Shown here piece after piece: positions 1-8,014 of a stretch of 26,185 nucleotides of DNA; within the stretch, counting starts at the first letter, position 1, and each line of letters begins with the position of its first letter. Source of the DNA: an uncultured Prevotella sp. (GTDB taxonomy: Bacteria; Bacteroidota; Bacteroidia; Bacteroidales; Bacteroidaceae); contig CAKQCV010000035.1 of the NCBI GenBank assembly GCA_934217675.1, forward strand, positions 1 through 26,185. Reading direction: 5' to 3'. Made by a program: the position numbers and the translations under genes. The notes under the pieces are model-generated. The model was not told the origin of the DNA, did not search any database, and worked only from the letters and a program-made list of their open reading frames with translations.

Positions 1-129
1 GTCTTCCTGTCGCATCGGTCGTTTCGTTTCAGGTGCTTTTCAAGGGCGGCGAGGCTGGAAATACAAGGTTTTTCGGAACAAATACTACCCAACGGCGTGG
101 AGATTTTTCCGAAAACCGCAGGCTCGACC

Positions 130-161
130 TTTTATTTCCAAAGCCCGCTGCCATACCTTTG
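130..161 (+). promoter_or_regulatory. Possible Bacteroidetes promoter
   Basis: TACCTTTG at 154-161 fits the -7 consensus TAnnTTTG. A TTTT at 130-133 sits 20 nt upstream, where TTTG is expected. The 15 bases TGCCATACCTTTGCA (149-163) recur exactly at 7767-7781. Only a 40-codon ORF follows. Confidence 0.4.
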
Positions 162-198
162 CACCTGCACGACAACGATTGATGCCCAAGGAAAGACC

Positions 199-321
199 AT
201 GTGGAGGAAAGAAAATCAGAGCGGCAATGAAATGAGAAACTTCACGGAAGTTTTGGGACGGCACGATTATCGCATACTCATTTTGTGGAAATGGATTTGT
301 CGTCTTGCATTCATTTTGTAG
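199..321 (+). CDS. Short ORF of unknown function (40 aa)
   Basis: This is a 40-codon ORF starting with ATG 37 nt after the promoter-like sequence at 154-161. It is basic and polar at first (MWRKENQSGNEMRNF) and turns hydrophobic at the end. I do not recognise it. Its stop falls inside the second copy of a 17-bp direct repeat. It may be the 5' stump of a gene whose remainder was lost, a leader peptide, or chance. The arrangement resembles the one at 7806-7886, where a matching promoter core is also followed by only a short ORF. Confidence 0.2.
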   Translation: MWRKENQSGNEMRNFTEVLGRHDYRILILWKWICRLAFIL

Positions 322-327
322 AAATGG
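278..327 (+). repeat. 17-bp direct repeat, 33-bp period
   Basis: TCATTTTGTGGAAATGG at 278-294 recurs as TCATTTTGTAGAAATGG at 311-327, with 16 of 17 bases identical. There are two copies only, so this is not an array. Function unknown. Confidence 0.6.
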
Positions 328-954
328 TAATCGCACACAAAATGGCACAGCCATCAGAGAAATTCCGATGAAAGAAGAGTATGGCTTGCCCATGCTTCTT
401 ATATCGGGTATTCTCCAAGGCTGTGCTGATAAGCATGAAAGTGGTCATTGATGTTTACTGCGATGACTTCTTTCATGCGATGGAATAAGCAAACAAAATT
501 GTACGGCAAATCAAGGAATGGTGTTTCTTTTAATCGGTTAGCCTGCAACCGACAAAAAGAAACTCTTTTCCTCATGCCGTACTTCTGAGACAGGAAAGGG
601 TGGCGTGCCACTGTTTTCTGTCGATTGGAATATGCAATAAAGATGGAACTGCGAATTGTGGCTATAAAAATCAGCCGTTGTCAGCACGGCAAAATACGAA
701 AAGTCCTTGGCTGTATAGTCTTGAAGAATTTCAAGGCATACCGCCAAGGATTTTTCTTGCCGTGCCATAGTCGGGGAAAGTCAGTTTGAGGTACGAGGAC
801 TGTCTTTCTGCGACGACGGCTGACTTTTATATCGAATGTTCAAAAAGATAAGGCATGCAAACTGAGATAGCACTCAGTAAGATAGAACTGCATTCACGTA
901 AGTTCGTACAACCAAAAATGCGGCTATCAAAAAAAAGAAAAACTCACAAAAAAA

Positions 955-1006
955 CTGCGATTGGAAAATCCGCCATCGTTTTTCATGGAAGAAATTCTAA
1001 TCGCAG
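955..1006. repeat. 12-bp inverted repeat (hairpin)
   Basis: CTGCGATTGGAA (955-966) pairs with TTCTAATCGCAG (995-1006) over 12 positions, with one G-U wobble and a 28-nt loop. No flanking gene explains it. It could be a transposon or element end, or a structured RNA. Confidence 0.5.
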
Positions 1007-1017
1007 CGTAGAACAAA

Positions 1018-1033
1018 CTGTATGACAATACAG
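1018..1033. repeat. Perfect 6-bp hairpin
   Basis: CTGTAT (1018-1023), a GACA loop and ATACAG (1028-1033) form a perfect short hairpin only 12 nt from the larger inverted repeat at 955-1006. No U-tract follows. Confidence 0.4.
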
Positions 1034-1206
1034 CTGTGGATTCCACTTGTGTTTTATTGATAAATAGTTAGTTTGTGAATTGCACGGACGCTTCGTGCCC
1101 TTTTCGTAATGTTAGCTCATGTCTCCTAAACAGAGTATCGTGGCACACTGAGCAATGCCGAACAAAACCATTCAAAAACCAAGGCTGCACAAAAGCGTGC
1201 GTCATA

Positions 1207-1227
1207 TTGGTACACCCAAAGTACCAA
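1207..1227. repeat. 7-bp hairpin
   Basis: TTGGTAC (1207-1213) and GTACCAA (1221-1227) flank a 7-nt loop. The stem is perfect. It lies downstream of susD on the minus strand without an obvious U-tract on either side. Confidence 0.4.
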
Positions 1228-1269
1228 CTTCTTGTGCAATGATTGACGTTTGCCTTCGGCAGTCTTGGC

Positions 1270-1308
1270 AGGGCAGACAAAGTTATGAAAGCCAGATACG
1301 CCTGCCCT
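1270..1308 (-). terminator. Inverted repeat downstream of susD, weak terminator candidate
   Basis: AGGGCAG (1270-1276) and CTGCCCT (1302-1308) are perfect complements 25 nt apart, about 57 nt past the susD stop on the minus strand. There is no clear U-run, so termination here is only a possibility. Confidence 0.25.
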
Positions 1309-1364
1309 TAATCCTGAATAGTTGATAGCTCTAACGGCTATGTTTGCATAAATTTACGGCAACC

Positions 1365-2984
1365 TTACTTATAACCATAGTTTTGTTTGTATTTCTTGTT
1401 CAAGTCCAGACATTTCTGCGGAATAGGGAACACGGTTGTAAAGCCCGTATCCTCGCCGTCGGCAGGAATGCGCTGGTCGTATGCCTTTGTGTATTTACCG
1501 AATCGGATGAGGTCTTGCCTTCTCCAGCCTTCCCAAACCAATTCCAAGAGACGCTCTTTTAGAATGTTGTCCAAGTTGGTTTCCACATGCGGCATTCCGA
1601 CTCTGTCCCTTATGGCGTTCAGCTCCCTTGAACCGTCCCCGCCATTGCGAACTTTCGCCTCGGCTTCCATTAACAGGGCGTCACCATATCTGAAAAGGAC
1701 AATATCGTTGTCAACCTGCCGTCCGTCCGAATAGGCGGTTCGGTCAACCTCGTATTTGCCGACACGAGCACCTGCCGTCTGTTTATATGGGCTGTCGCTG
1801 AGGTTCAGTTTCAGTTCCAACGGCATGTACACCAACGGCTTGCCGTTGTCAAGGTAAATTTTCTTGCCGTCAACAAACACGGTGTCGGCATAGAAATTGG
1901 TCTTGAATCGGTTGTCAACATGGTCTGTGCCGTAACCGAAAGCCTTGACGGTTGAGACGGTCGCACAGGTGCCGTTCTCGGAAGAACCGCCATAAGCTCC
2001 GCCATGCTTGTAGTGGCGTGAGCGGAAGAGATAATGGTACTCGTTCAGATAGAGATTCTTGTCCAATGGAATGGTGAAAATGTTCTCCTTGGAACTCTCG
2101 TTATGCACGGCGAAGTTCGAGGCATATTCACTTTCCAGCTCATAGCCTTCTTGTGTCAACTGATCGCAATACCAGATGCAAGTTTCCCAAGCGTTCTTTT
2201 TCTCGCCATTCACATTGAAGTAGATGCTTTTTCCGTCCTGTCGCTTGCCGTCGGTCCAGTTGTCGTCCGTATAGATTTCCGCATTCAAGGCAAGCTTTGC
2301 AAGCAGGAAGTTTACAACCGGGCGTGTCACACGTCCGTAATAGTCACCCTCCTTGTTGGAATGCTCGTCAGCAAGCAACGGTGCGACATCCTGCAATTCA
2401 TTGAATATAAAATCAAACACCTCGCTTCTCTCACTTTGCACCACTTGCTCCAGTTTCACATCGTATGATGTCACAATAGGCACACGTCCGAACATGTCCA
2501 TCGCATAGTAGTAGAACAAGGCTCGCACAGCCCTCACTTCCGCCGTGAAGTTCCTCGCTTGCTCAGTCGTGAGCAGGCTCTTGTGGCTGTCTATGACGGA
2601 AAGCGACTGGTTGGACAGCACTATCACCTTGAACAGATATTTCCACACATTATAGAAATATATGTCATTGGCGTTCCACTTGTGCTGATACATATTCTCC
2701 CACAAGCCACCGTCATACCAGTCACCACCACGGATAGGAATCATAGCCTCGTCTGTCGTGAGCGTGTTATAGTCGTATATGCCACGGCAAGTGCCTTGTA
2801 GCCCTTCCGATTCTTGATTGCTGCCGATATAGTTGTACAGCGAAGCCACGGCGTTCTTGTATATGTTGTCGGCATTATTGTAGATTGCCTCTTGGTCAAG
2901 CTGGTCTTTGGGATGCTCGTCCAGACAACCGCAGAAGCACAGTGTCATTGACGCTGCGAATATGTAGCTTATTATCTTTTTCAT
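1365..2984 (-). CDS. SusD/RagB family nutrient-binding outer-membrane lipoprotein
   Basis: This 539-residue protein is the surface glycan- or nutrient-binding partner of the adjacent SusC-type porin. The start MKKIISYIFAASMTL leads to a lipoprotein signal with a probable lipidated Cys20. SusD hallmarks run in order: an N-terminal TPR-like stretch with EVRAVRALFYYY and GRVPIV (about 147-170), a C-terminal DALLMEAEAKVRNG, then LNAIRDRVGMP, the ERLLELVWEGWRRQDLIRFG block, and a tail ending FPIPQ...QNYGY. Length is normal for the family. It lies 11 nt behind susC and is surely cotranscribed. No glycoside hydrolase or peptidase is next to it, so the substrate cannot be read from context. Composition is richer in G+C than the genes after 8 kb. 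Confidence 0.93.
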   Translation of the reverse strand: MKKIISYIFAASMTLCFCGCLDEHPKDQLDQEAIYNNADNIYKNAVASLYNYIGSNQESEGLQGTCRGIYDYNTLTTDEAMIPIRGGDWYDGGLWENMYQHKWNANDIYFYNVWKYLFKVIVLSNQSLSVIDSHKSLLTTEQARNFTAEVRAVRALFYYYAMDMFGRVPIVTSYDVKLEQVVQSERSEVFDFIFNELQDVAPLLADEHSNKEGDYYGRVTRPVVNFLLAKLALNAEIYTDDNWTDGKRQDGKSIYFNVNGEKKNAWETCIWYCDQLTQEGYELESEYASNFAVHNESSKENIFTIPLDKNLYLNEYHYLFRSRHYKHGGAYGGSSENGTCATVSTVKAFGYGTDHVDNRFKTNFYADTVFVDGKKIYLDNGKPLVYMPLELKLNLSDSPYKQTAGARVGKYEVDRTAYSDGRQVDNDIVLFRYGDALLMEAEAKVRNGGDGSRELNAIRDRVGMPHVETNLDNILKERLLELVWEGWRRQDLIRFGKYTKAYDQRIPADGEDTGFTTVFPIPQKCLDLNKKYKQNYGYK

Positions 2985-2995
2985 GTTCGTATCGT

Positions 2996-5695
2996 TTAAA
3001 ATTGCACACTCAGTCCCAATGAATAAGTACGGTACAACGGGTAGTTGCGCTTGTCGTCGATACCCATCGTGCTGTTGACAACATAGCTGTTTATCATTGG
3101 TGTCAGTCCCTTGTAGCCTGTGATTGTCCCAAGGTTGCTGATGTTGCAGGACACACGCAACGAGCGAATAATAGTGCTCTTCAATGGTACATTGTAGCCT
3201 ATTGTCAGATGCTCGAAGTTCAGATAGTCGCCTTTTTCAAGCCAGTAGTCAGAGACTCTCTGGTCGGTGATGTTCTTCTGCGGAGCACCTTTCAGCACGT
3301 TGTAGTCTGGGAAACATGCCATACTTGTGTACGCCAGTCCTGTTCCGTTGAATATCTTATGACCAAACGCGCCGTTCATCTGCAAGGCGACATAGAAGTC
3401 CCTGTATCTGAAACTGATGTTTGAACCAAGAGTCACTTTCGGCGTGGCTTGCCCTGCAATGTACCGGTCGCCTCCGTCGCTCAAGTCAACCTTGCCGTTG
3501 TGGTCAAGGTCTTCAATGTCGTAAGAATAGCTGCCGTTCTCGTTCTTGACGAGTCCCTTGCAGTGTGGAAGGTAGAACACGCCAAGAGGTTGTCCGACTA
3601 TCTGATAGACAACATTGTTGTCGCCACCATTCTGACCTGCGCCGTCCAACGAGCCGATGGCTGTTATGTCCGCAGCCGTCATATTCATTCCCTTGTAATC
3701 TCCGCTAAGGGAGATAAGCTTGTTGCTTTGGAACGACAGGTTCATGTTGATGTTCAGCTCCATGTCTTTCTTGCTTATAGGCTGCACGGACAAGCCAATC
3801 TCAAATCCACGGTTGGACATGGAACCGATGTTTGCCAGCAATGTATTGTAGGCGAATGGCGGAACGGGAACCTCATAGGCATAGAGCATGTCGGAGGTCT
3901 TTGAATAGTAGTACTCTGCCGTGAGCATGAGACGGTTGGTAAAAAAGCCAAGGTCGGCACCAATGTTGAAGGTCGTCTTGGTTTCCCACTTCAAGTCAGG
4001 GTTGTTGTTCCTCACCATTCCGAGAGTCACCGTTGGCGAGCTCTTGACAGGAACAATGCCCGTCTGCCTTACGGTGTTCATGGTTGTGTAGGCGGAGATA
4101 CCGCCAAGATTGCCCGCCTGTCCCAAACCAGTGCGGAGTTTGAGCATGGAAAGTGGCTTTACGTTGGCAAGAAAACCTTCCTTCTTCATGTCCCAAGTGA
4201 ATGATACGGAAGGGAAGAATCCCCATGTGTTATTGTCGCCAACCATTGAAGAACCGTCACCACGGGCATTAACCGACAGCAAGTAGCGGTCAAGCAAAGA
4301 GTAGGTGACACTTCCCATTACGGAAGCCAATGACTGGTCTTCGTATGTACTTTCGGTACCGCCATAAGGTCTGGCAGCGGTAGCCCCCATATTGTCGTAG
4401 CCGAAATCATTTGTCGGAATGCCCTTGGCATACACCCAGAAAGCTGTTTTTGTCAATTTCCGATATTCGCTGCTCGCCTCTGCGGATATTCTGTGTATGC
4501 CTATCTGCTTGTTGAAACTGAGAGCCACATTGCCGAGCCATTCTTCCTTCTTGAACTCGCCACGGTACACGTTGCCCTGTGCCCATACCCATGTAGGGCA
4601 GAACATGCCGTTTTCCGTAGAACCGTAAAGGTATGATGCGAAGGTGGATATGCGCCAGTTCGGGTTGAAGTCGTAGCTCAACTTTATGTGTGCGTCAAAG
4701 TTCAAGTCCTTGGAGTCGTTCTTCTCGTCAAGCACTATGCCCGGAGGGTTGATGTGGGTGGCTGACTCGTTCTTCAGCCAGTTCCCGTTCTCGTCAGTTC
4801 CGGCAGGCAATGTAGGGTTTTGGCAGGCTGCGGAATAGAACAGCATCTGGGTGTCAAAGATGTCATGGTTCTTGAATGACGATCCGAACACGCCGAAGTC
4901 TCCCGTAAGTCTGTCGTTGAAGGCTTTCTGCGTCACGTCAACCTTGGCAACAAAAACATTATAGTCCATCTTCTTGATGATGGTATTGTGGTCCATCACT
5001 CCGAAAGACGCACGGTAGTTTGACTGCGGTGTTCCGCCGCTGAATGCGAGGTAATGGTTGTTCACCATGCCAGTGCGTGTTATCACCTTATAATTATCGG
5101 TATTGAAACCTCCGTTGTTGCAAAACACTCCCAAAGCCTTTGCCGTGGCTACATACTCCTCGGCATCAAGCATATTGAGATGCTTGTACATCCGCTCGAA
5201 ACCCACATTGCCCTCATACGAGATCTGGAATCCTCGTCCTGTGCCTTTCTTGGTCTTTACCTCTATGACACCCGAAGCACCGCGTGAGCCGTACATGGCA
5301 GTCTCGGCGGCATTCTTCAAGATGCGGAAGCTCTCGATGTCGGCAGGATAGATTGTGGAAAGCGTGAGCACGTCGGACGTTACGCCGTCAATCAGCACCA
5401 AAGGGTCGTTGCCTCCGATGATGGAGGTCGTACCACGCACACGTACACTGTTGAGCATAGCCATACGGTCAAGACCGTTTGATGTCACGTTGACACCAGC
5501 CGTCTGACCGCTCAGCACGTCAAGGGCGTTGTTCACTCCGCCCTTGGAGGAATGGCTGTCCGCCATCTTTATAATGTCATTCCTGTTGTCAATGGAATCC
5601 TTCTGTTCTGTCGGAACTTGCTGCTGTGCATGAGCCAGAGAACTGCAAAAGAGCGCAATGATAAGGAACGTAAAATCTTTTTTACTCTTTGCCAT
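2996..5695 (-). CDS. SusC/RagA family TonB-dependent outer-membrane transporter
   Basis: This 899-residue TonB-dependent barrel is the channel half of a SusCD complex. A signal peptide (about 1-23, ending LAHAQ) leads straight into the plug: SGQTAGVNV (62-70), VRVRGTTSI, DPLVLIDGV (97-105), the DIESFRILKNAAETAMYGSRG block (119-139) and GVIEVKTKKG. The protein ends SLGLSVQF, a typical closing beta strand. It is shorter than usual SusC proteins because the roughly 80-90 residue carboxypeptidase-D-like domain between signal and plug is missing. No STN domain is present and no anti-sigma/ECF pair is nearby, so regulation is unclear. It is divergent from pabB across 378 nt. The substrate is unknown. 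Confidence 0.93.
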   Translation of the reverse strand: MAKSKKDFTFLIIALFCSSLAHAQQQVPTEQKDSIDNRNDIIKMADSHSSKGGVNNALDVLSGQTAGVNVTSNGLDRMAMLNSVRVRGTTSIIGGNDPLVLIDGVTSDVLTLSTIYPADIESFRILKNAAETAMYGSRGASGVIEVKTKKGTGRGFQISYEGNVGFERMYKHLNMLDAEEYVATAKALGVFCNNGGFNTDNYKVITRTGMVNNHYLAFSGGTPQSNYRASFGVMDHNTIIKKMDYNVFVAKVDVTQKAFNDRLTGDFGVFGSSFKNHDIFDTQMLFYSAACQNPTLPAGTDENGNWLKNESATHINPPGIVLDEKNDSKDLNFDAHIKLSYDFNPNWRISTFASYLYGSTENGMFCPTWVWAQGNVYRGEFKKEEWLGNVALSFNKQIGIHRISAEASSEYRKLTKTAFWVYAKGIPTNDFGYDNMGATAARPYGGTESTYEDQSLASVMGSVTYSLLDRYLLSVNARGDGSSMVGDNNTWGFFPSVSFTWDMKKEGFLANVKPLSMLKLRTGLGQAGNLGGISAYTTMNTVRQTGIVPVKSSPTVTLGMVRNNNPDLKWETKTTFNIGADLGFFTNRLMLTAEYYYSKTSDMLYAYEVPVPPFAYNTLLANIGSMSNRGFEIGLSVQPISKKDMELNINMNLSFQSNKLISLSGDYKGMNMTAADITAIGSLDGAGQNGGDNNVVYQIVGQPLGVFYLPHCKGLVKNENGSYSYDIEDLDHNGKVDLSDGGDRYIAGQATPKVTLGSNISFRYRDFYVALQMNGAFGHKIFNGTGLAYTSMACFPDYNVLKGAPQKNITDQRVSDYWLEKGDYLNFEHLTIGYNVPLKSTIIRSLRVSCNISNLGTITGYKGLTPMINSYVVNSTMGIDDKRNYPLYRTYSLGLSVQF

Positions 5696-5736
5696 CTTCT
5701 ATTTCTCTTTTCTTGGTTGTGAATGAATAGTAAAGA

Positions 5737-5744
5737 CAAAGTTA
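5737..5744 (-). promoter_or_regulatory. Candidate -7 element for susC
   Basis: On the minus strand this reads TAACTTTG, matching TAnnTTTG, 42 nt before the susC ATG. I find no TTTG at the expected -33 spacing, so the promoter may need an activator or may be spurious. Confidence 0.4.
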
Positions 5745-6003
5745 AGGTGGAATGAATAAAAATGTACCTGTGTTCCCTTTTATTTATGGTATATTAACTG
5801 TTTAATTACCAATGTGTTGATATAAATTCTACAATCAAAGCCACTGACATTAAAACGCTCATAAAACATCATTTTATAAATGTAAAATATTTATGCCAAA
5901 ACAAGGGGCTCAAAGAGGACTGTTTTATGGTAACAGATTCTAAAAGTGTTGTGATTTTAAAAGCAAAATCGCCTAAACATCGGACAAAAGCACGGATGTA
6001 GTC

Positions 6004-6054
6004 AACATGGCTACTGATATATTTGGCGTTCTCTCATAAATGGTATAATTTTGC
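6004..6054 (+). repeat. Promoter block, copy 1 of 2
   Basis: These 51 bp recur at 7730-7780 with no insertion or deletion. Conserved runs are AACATGGCTAC, ATTTGGCGTT, ATAAATG, ATA and TTTGC, with variable bases between at fixed spacing. The ATTTGGCGTT and TTTGC runs carry the -33 and -7 elements. AACATGGCTAC lies just upstream of the promoter and is a candidate regulator site. Confidence 0.75.
6022..6053 (+). promoter_or_regulatory. pabB promoter (-33/-7)
   Basis: TTTG (6022-6025) and TAATTTTG (6046-6053) are 20 nt apart, an excellent fit to the Bacteroidetes housekeeping promoter. Transcription should begin near 6060. This rules out the upstream in-frame TTG at 6023, which lies in the -33 element, and fixes the pabB start at ATG 6074. 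Confidence 0.8.
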
Positions 6055-6073
6055 ATTTTTATACGACAAAACA

Positions 6074-7063
6074 ATGAAACAGAATATAATAGACCGTCTC
6101 AACCATTTGACAGACGAGAAGGAACCTTTCCTTTTTGTCGTCAACTATGCGGGTACGGAAGCATACATAAGGAAGCTATCTGATATAGCCCCCGAAGAGT
6201 GCCTTTATGACTTTGAGGGCATCACCAATGTAAAACGGCAGGAGCTTTCGGCATCCGTCCAACAGCCGATGTGGAAAGTGCATGAGCCGGACTTTGAGAA
6301 TTACACGAGAAGTTTTGAGACCGTCAAAAGCAACATCTTACGTGGCAACAGCTATCTTGCCAACCTTACCTGCAAGGTGGCTGTGGATTGCGATCTTCCC
6401 TTTGAGGACATATTCCTGCGGGCTAAAGGCAAATACAAGATTCTGCTGAAAGACAAGAATAACGGCAAGCAGTTCGTGTGCTTCTCGCCTGAAACATTCG
6501 TGAGGATAAAGGAAGGAATGATTTATTCTTATCCGATGAAAGGCACAATCGACGCTTCCATACCCGATGCGGGGCAAGTGTTGATGGACGACAAGAAAGA
6601 AGCCGCCGAACATGCAACCATTGTTGACTTGATTCGCAATGACCTTAGCCGTGAGGCTGAGCATGTAAGGGTGGACAGATTCCGTTATATAGATGTGCTC
6701 CATACCAACAAGGGTGACATTCTTCAGACCAGTTCCGAGATAAGCGGCAAGTTGCCGCCAGATTACAAAGAGCACATTGGAGACATTCTCGCCGCCCAAC
6801 TTCCCGCTGGTTCCATCACTGGTGCGCCAAAGGACAAGACAATGGAGATAATCCGTGAGGCAGAAGACTATGACCGTGGATTTTATACGGGAGTCATGGG
6901 TATATATAATAAAGGTGAACTCAATTCGGCTGTAATGATACGCTTTCTTGAACAGGACGGGCAGGGAATGTATTTCAAGGCTGGAGGAGGCATAACCTCG
7001 AAGAGTGATTGCAGAAAAGAATACGAGGAAGTGTTACAAAAAGTGTATCTTCCTTTTGAATAG
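6074..7063 (+). CDS. pabB: Aminodeoxychorismate synthase component I
   Basis: This chorismate-binding enzyme of 329 residues aminates chorismate to 4-amino-4-deoxychorismate, the first step to p-aminobenzoate and folate. The catalytic core is complete: PMKGTIDA (154-161), EHATIVDLIRNDLS (179-192), LPAGSITGAPK (243-253) and GGGIT...EYEE near the C-terminus. Lys156 in PMKGT is the nucleophile diagnostic of PabB; anthranilate synthases usually have Ala there, so TrpE is unlikely. It is shorter than E. coli PabB because the N-terminal part is reduced. The glutaminase partner PabA is not in the window. The start is the ATG after the promoter at 6022-6053. The pabC-like gene follows after 13 nt. 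Confidence 0.9.
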   Translation: MKQNIIDRLNHLTDEKEPFLFVVNYAGTEAYIRKLSDIAPEECLYDFEGITNVKRQELSASVQQPMWKVHEPDFENYTRSFETVKSNILRGNSYLANLTCKVAVDCDLPFEDIFLRAKGKYKILLKDKNNGKQFVCFSPETFVRIKEGMIYSYPMKGTIDASIPDAGQVLMDDKKEAAEHATIVDLIRNDLSREAEHVRVDRFRYIDVLHTNKGDILQTSSEISGKLPPDYKEHIGDILAAQLPAGSITGAPKDKTMEIIREAEDYDRGFYTGVMGIYNKGELNSAVMIRFLEQDGQGMYFKAGGGITSKSDCRKEYEEVLQKVYLPFE

Positions 7064-7076
7064 AACAGATTTTGAT

Positions 7077-7682
7077 ATGGTACAACAATTCGTAGAGACA
7101 ATAAAGATTAAGGATGGAAAGGCACAAGCTCTTGCATACCATCAGGAAAGAATGGGAAGAACCATCAGAAAATTCTTCCCTTCACTATGCAATGCGTCCA
7201 TGCCTTCGTTGGAAAGACAGATAAATCCAACGGCAGGCATGGACTTTTACAAGGCGAGAGTGGTGTATGGCGAGCAAGGTGTTGAAACAGTAGAATATGC
7301 CCCGTACTCCATGCGGAATATAAACTCCCTGCAAGTGGTCGAAGACGACACGATAACTTATGACTACAAAAGCACCGACCGCAGCCGTCTTAATGCTCTG
7401 GTTGAAAAGAAAGGAAACAGCGATGACATCATTATCGTCAAGCATGGACTTTTAACGGATACCTCATTCACAAACCTCGCCATATTTGACGGCAAGCACT
7501 GGATAACTCCCAAACATCCATTATTACCCGGCACAAAAAGAGCCGCGCTCTTGGACAAGGGAATCATTCATGAAGCCGATGTTGCATTGGAAGATTTGCA
7601 AAATGCCAACAAAATAAGCCTTTTCAATGCGATGATTGAGTTTGGTGAAATGGAAATAGCAATAGAGAATGTCCACTTTTGA
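7077..7682 (+). CDS. pabC: Aminotransferase class IV, probable aminodeoxychorismate lyase
   Basis: This 201-residue PLP fold-type IV protein probably removes pyruvate from aminodeoxychorismate to release p-aminobenzoate. Support comes from the family pattern YDYKSTDRS (95-103), where Lys98 is the likely Schiff-base lysine, followed by IIVKHGLLTDTSFTNLAIFDG and LLPGTKR. It is shorter than E. coli PabC (269 aa), as is common for Bacteroidetes versions found beside pabB. A longer in-frame start at 7005 would overlap pabB by 59 nt; the ATG at 7077 gives a natural 13-nt gap and a normal N-terminus. The symbol rests on family plus context; the sequence alone supports only aminotransferase class IV. 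Confidence 0.8.
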   Translation: MVQQFVETIKIKDGKAQALAYHQERMGRTIRKFFPSLCNASMPSLERQINPTAGMDFYKARVVYGEQGVETVEYAPYSMRNINSLQVVEDDTITYDYKSTDRSRLNALVEKKGNSDDIIIVKHGLLTDTSFTNLAIFDGKHWITPKHPLLPGTKRAALLDKGIIHEADVALEDLQNANKISLFNAMIEFGEMEIAIENVHF

Positions 7683-7729
7683 ACATTCTCCATTGTTTCT
7701 AATATACTGGTTAATTTGCGGTTGTAGCG

Positions 7730-7780
7730 AACATGGCTACCAAATTATTTGGCGTTATGAAATAAATGCCATACCTTTGC
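7730..7780 (+). repeat. Promoter block, copy 2 of 2
   Basis: This is the second copy of the 6004-6054 block, offset by exactly 1726 bp with identical internal spacing. It adds the exact 15-mer TGCCATACCTTTGCA (7767-7781) also seen at 149-163. No full-length gene lies directly downstream. Confidence 0.75.
7748..7779 (+). promoter_or_regulatory. Orphan promoter (-33/-7)
   Basis: TTTG (7748-7751) and TACCTTTG (7772-7779) are 20 nt apart, the same spacing as the pabB promoter. Predicted transcription starts near 7786. The only ORF it serves within 300 nt is the 26-codon one at 7806. Confidence 0.65.
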
Positions 7781-7805
7781 AACCGAAAGAGTTGTTTGAA
7801 ACATT

Positions 7806-7886
7806 ATGCAAAGCAAAGCAGCCGAAAGCGGCTTGACTTTCGCTAAATCGTTACCTAAAATTATCCAGTCGCAACAACTTCTCTGA
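7806..7886 (+). pseudogene. 26-codon ORF, possible truncated gene start
   Basis: It starts with ATG about 20 nt after the predicted start of the orphan promoter and begins MQSKAAESGLTFAKSLPK. It ends in TGA at 7884-7886, just as the sequence turns AT-rich and inside the first copy of an 18-bp direct repeat. I do not recognise it. A gene cut at an element boundary would look like this; a true micropeptide or a small RNA from the same promoter are alternatives. Confidence 0.3.
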
Positions 7887-7917
7887 TTATTAGACTGATA
7901 CAACTTTTTTGATTATT
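7874..7917 (+). repeat. 18-bp direct repeat, 26-bp period
   Basis: ACAACTTCTCTGATTATT (7874-7891) recurs as ACAACTTTTTTGATTATT (7900-7917), 16 of 18 identical with an 8-nt spacer. It could be paired operator half-sites or the footprint of an integration event. Confidence 0.6.
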
Positions 7918-8014
7918 CTTGGCAAAGATAATATAAATAACGAGTAGAGCAAAATGAAATTGTTCATTTTTGTCATAATATGCTATTCGAATTACAAAAA
8001 TGTGGCATATTTGT

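Larger units (their letters stand above)
1..1364. other. Gene-poor accessory region
   Basis: No reading frame here resembles a protein family I recognise. The longest frames (about 70-100 codons, both strands) overlap each other and lack recognisable motifs. The stretch is not featureless: it has a promoter-like sequence near 130-161, a 17-bp direct repeat at 278-327 and hairpins at 955-1006, 1018-1033 and 1207-1227, plus an inverted repeat at 1270-1308. Its promoter core shares 15 bp with the orphan promoter at 7772. I infer leftover sequence of a mobile or integrated element, but no integrase, relaxase or transposase is visible. Confidence 0.5.
5696..6073. other. Divergent intergenic region, susC / pabB
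   Basis: These 378 nt separate susC (minus) from pabB (plus) and are clearly more AT-rich than either gene. They hold a -7-like element for susC at 5737-5744, an imperfect palindrome CATTTTATAAATG near 5868-5880, and on the plus strand the promoter block of pabB at 6004-6054. No ORF or recognisable riboswitch is seen. Confidence 0.7.

Noticed and set aside
278..327. CRISPR or tandem-repeat array
   Set aside because: Only two copies of a 17-bp repeat occur; there are no spacers of constant length beyond this pair and no cas genes.
85..393. A 102-codon minus-strand frame at the window start
   Set aside because: It has no domain that I can name and runs antisense to the promoter-like sequence and the short ORF at 199-321; Cys, Phe and Pro usage looks random.
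6023..6073. A longer pabB starting at an in-frame TTG at 6023
   Set aside because: The TTG is part of the -33 promoter element, so it would lie upstream of the transcript start; ATG 6074 gives a normal N-terminus.
6338..6799. A 153-codon minus-strand frame inside pabB
   Set aside because: Antisense to an intact PabB with all catalytic motifs; no signal or domain is visible.
7772..7781. CTnDOT-like attachment site (GTAnnTTTGC) at 154-163, 6046-6054 or 7772-7781
   Set aside because: All three lack the leading G and are explained by -7 promoter elements; no integrase gene is present in the window.
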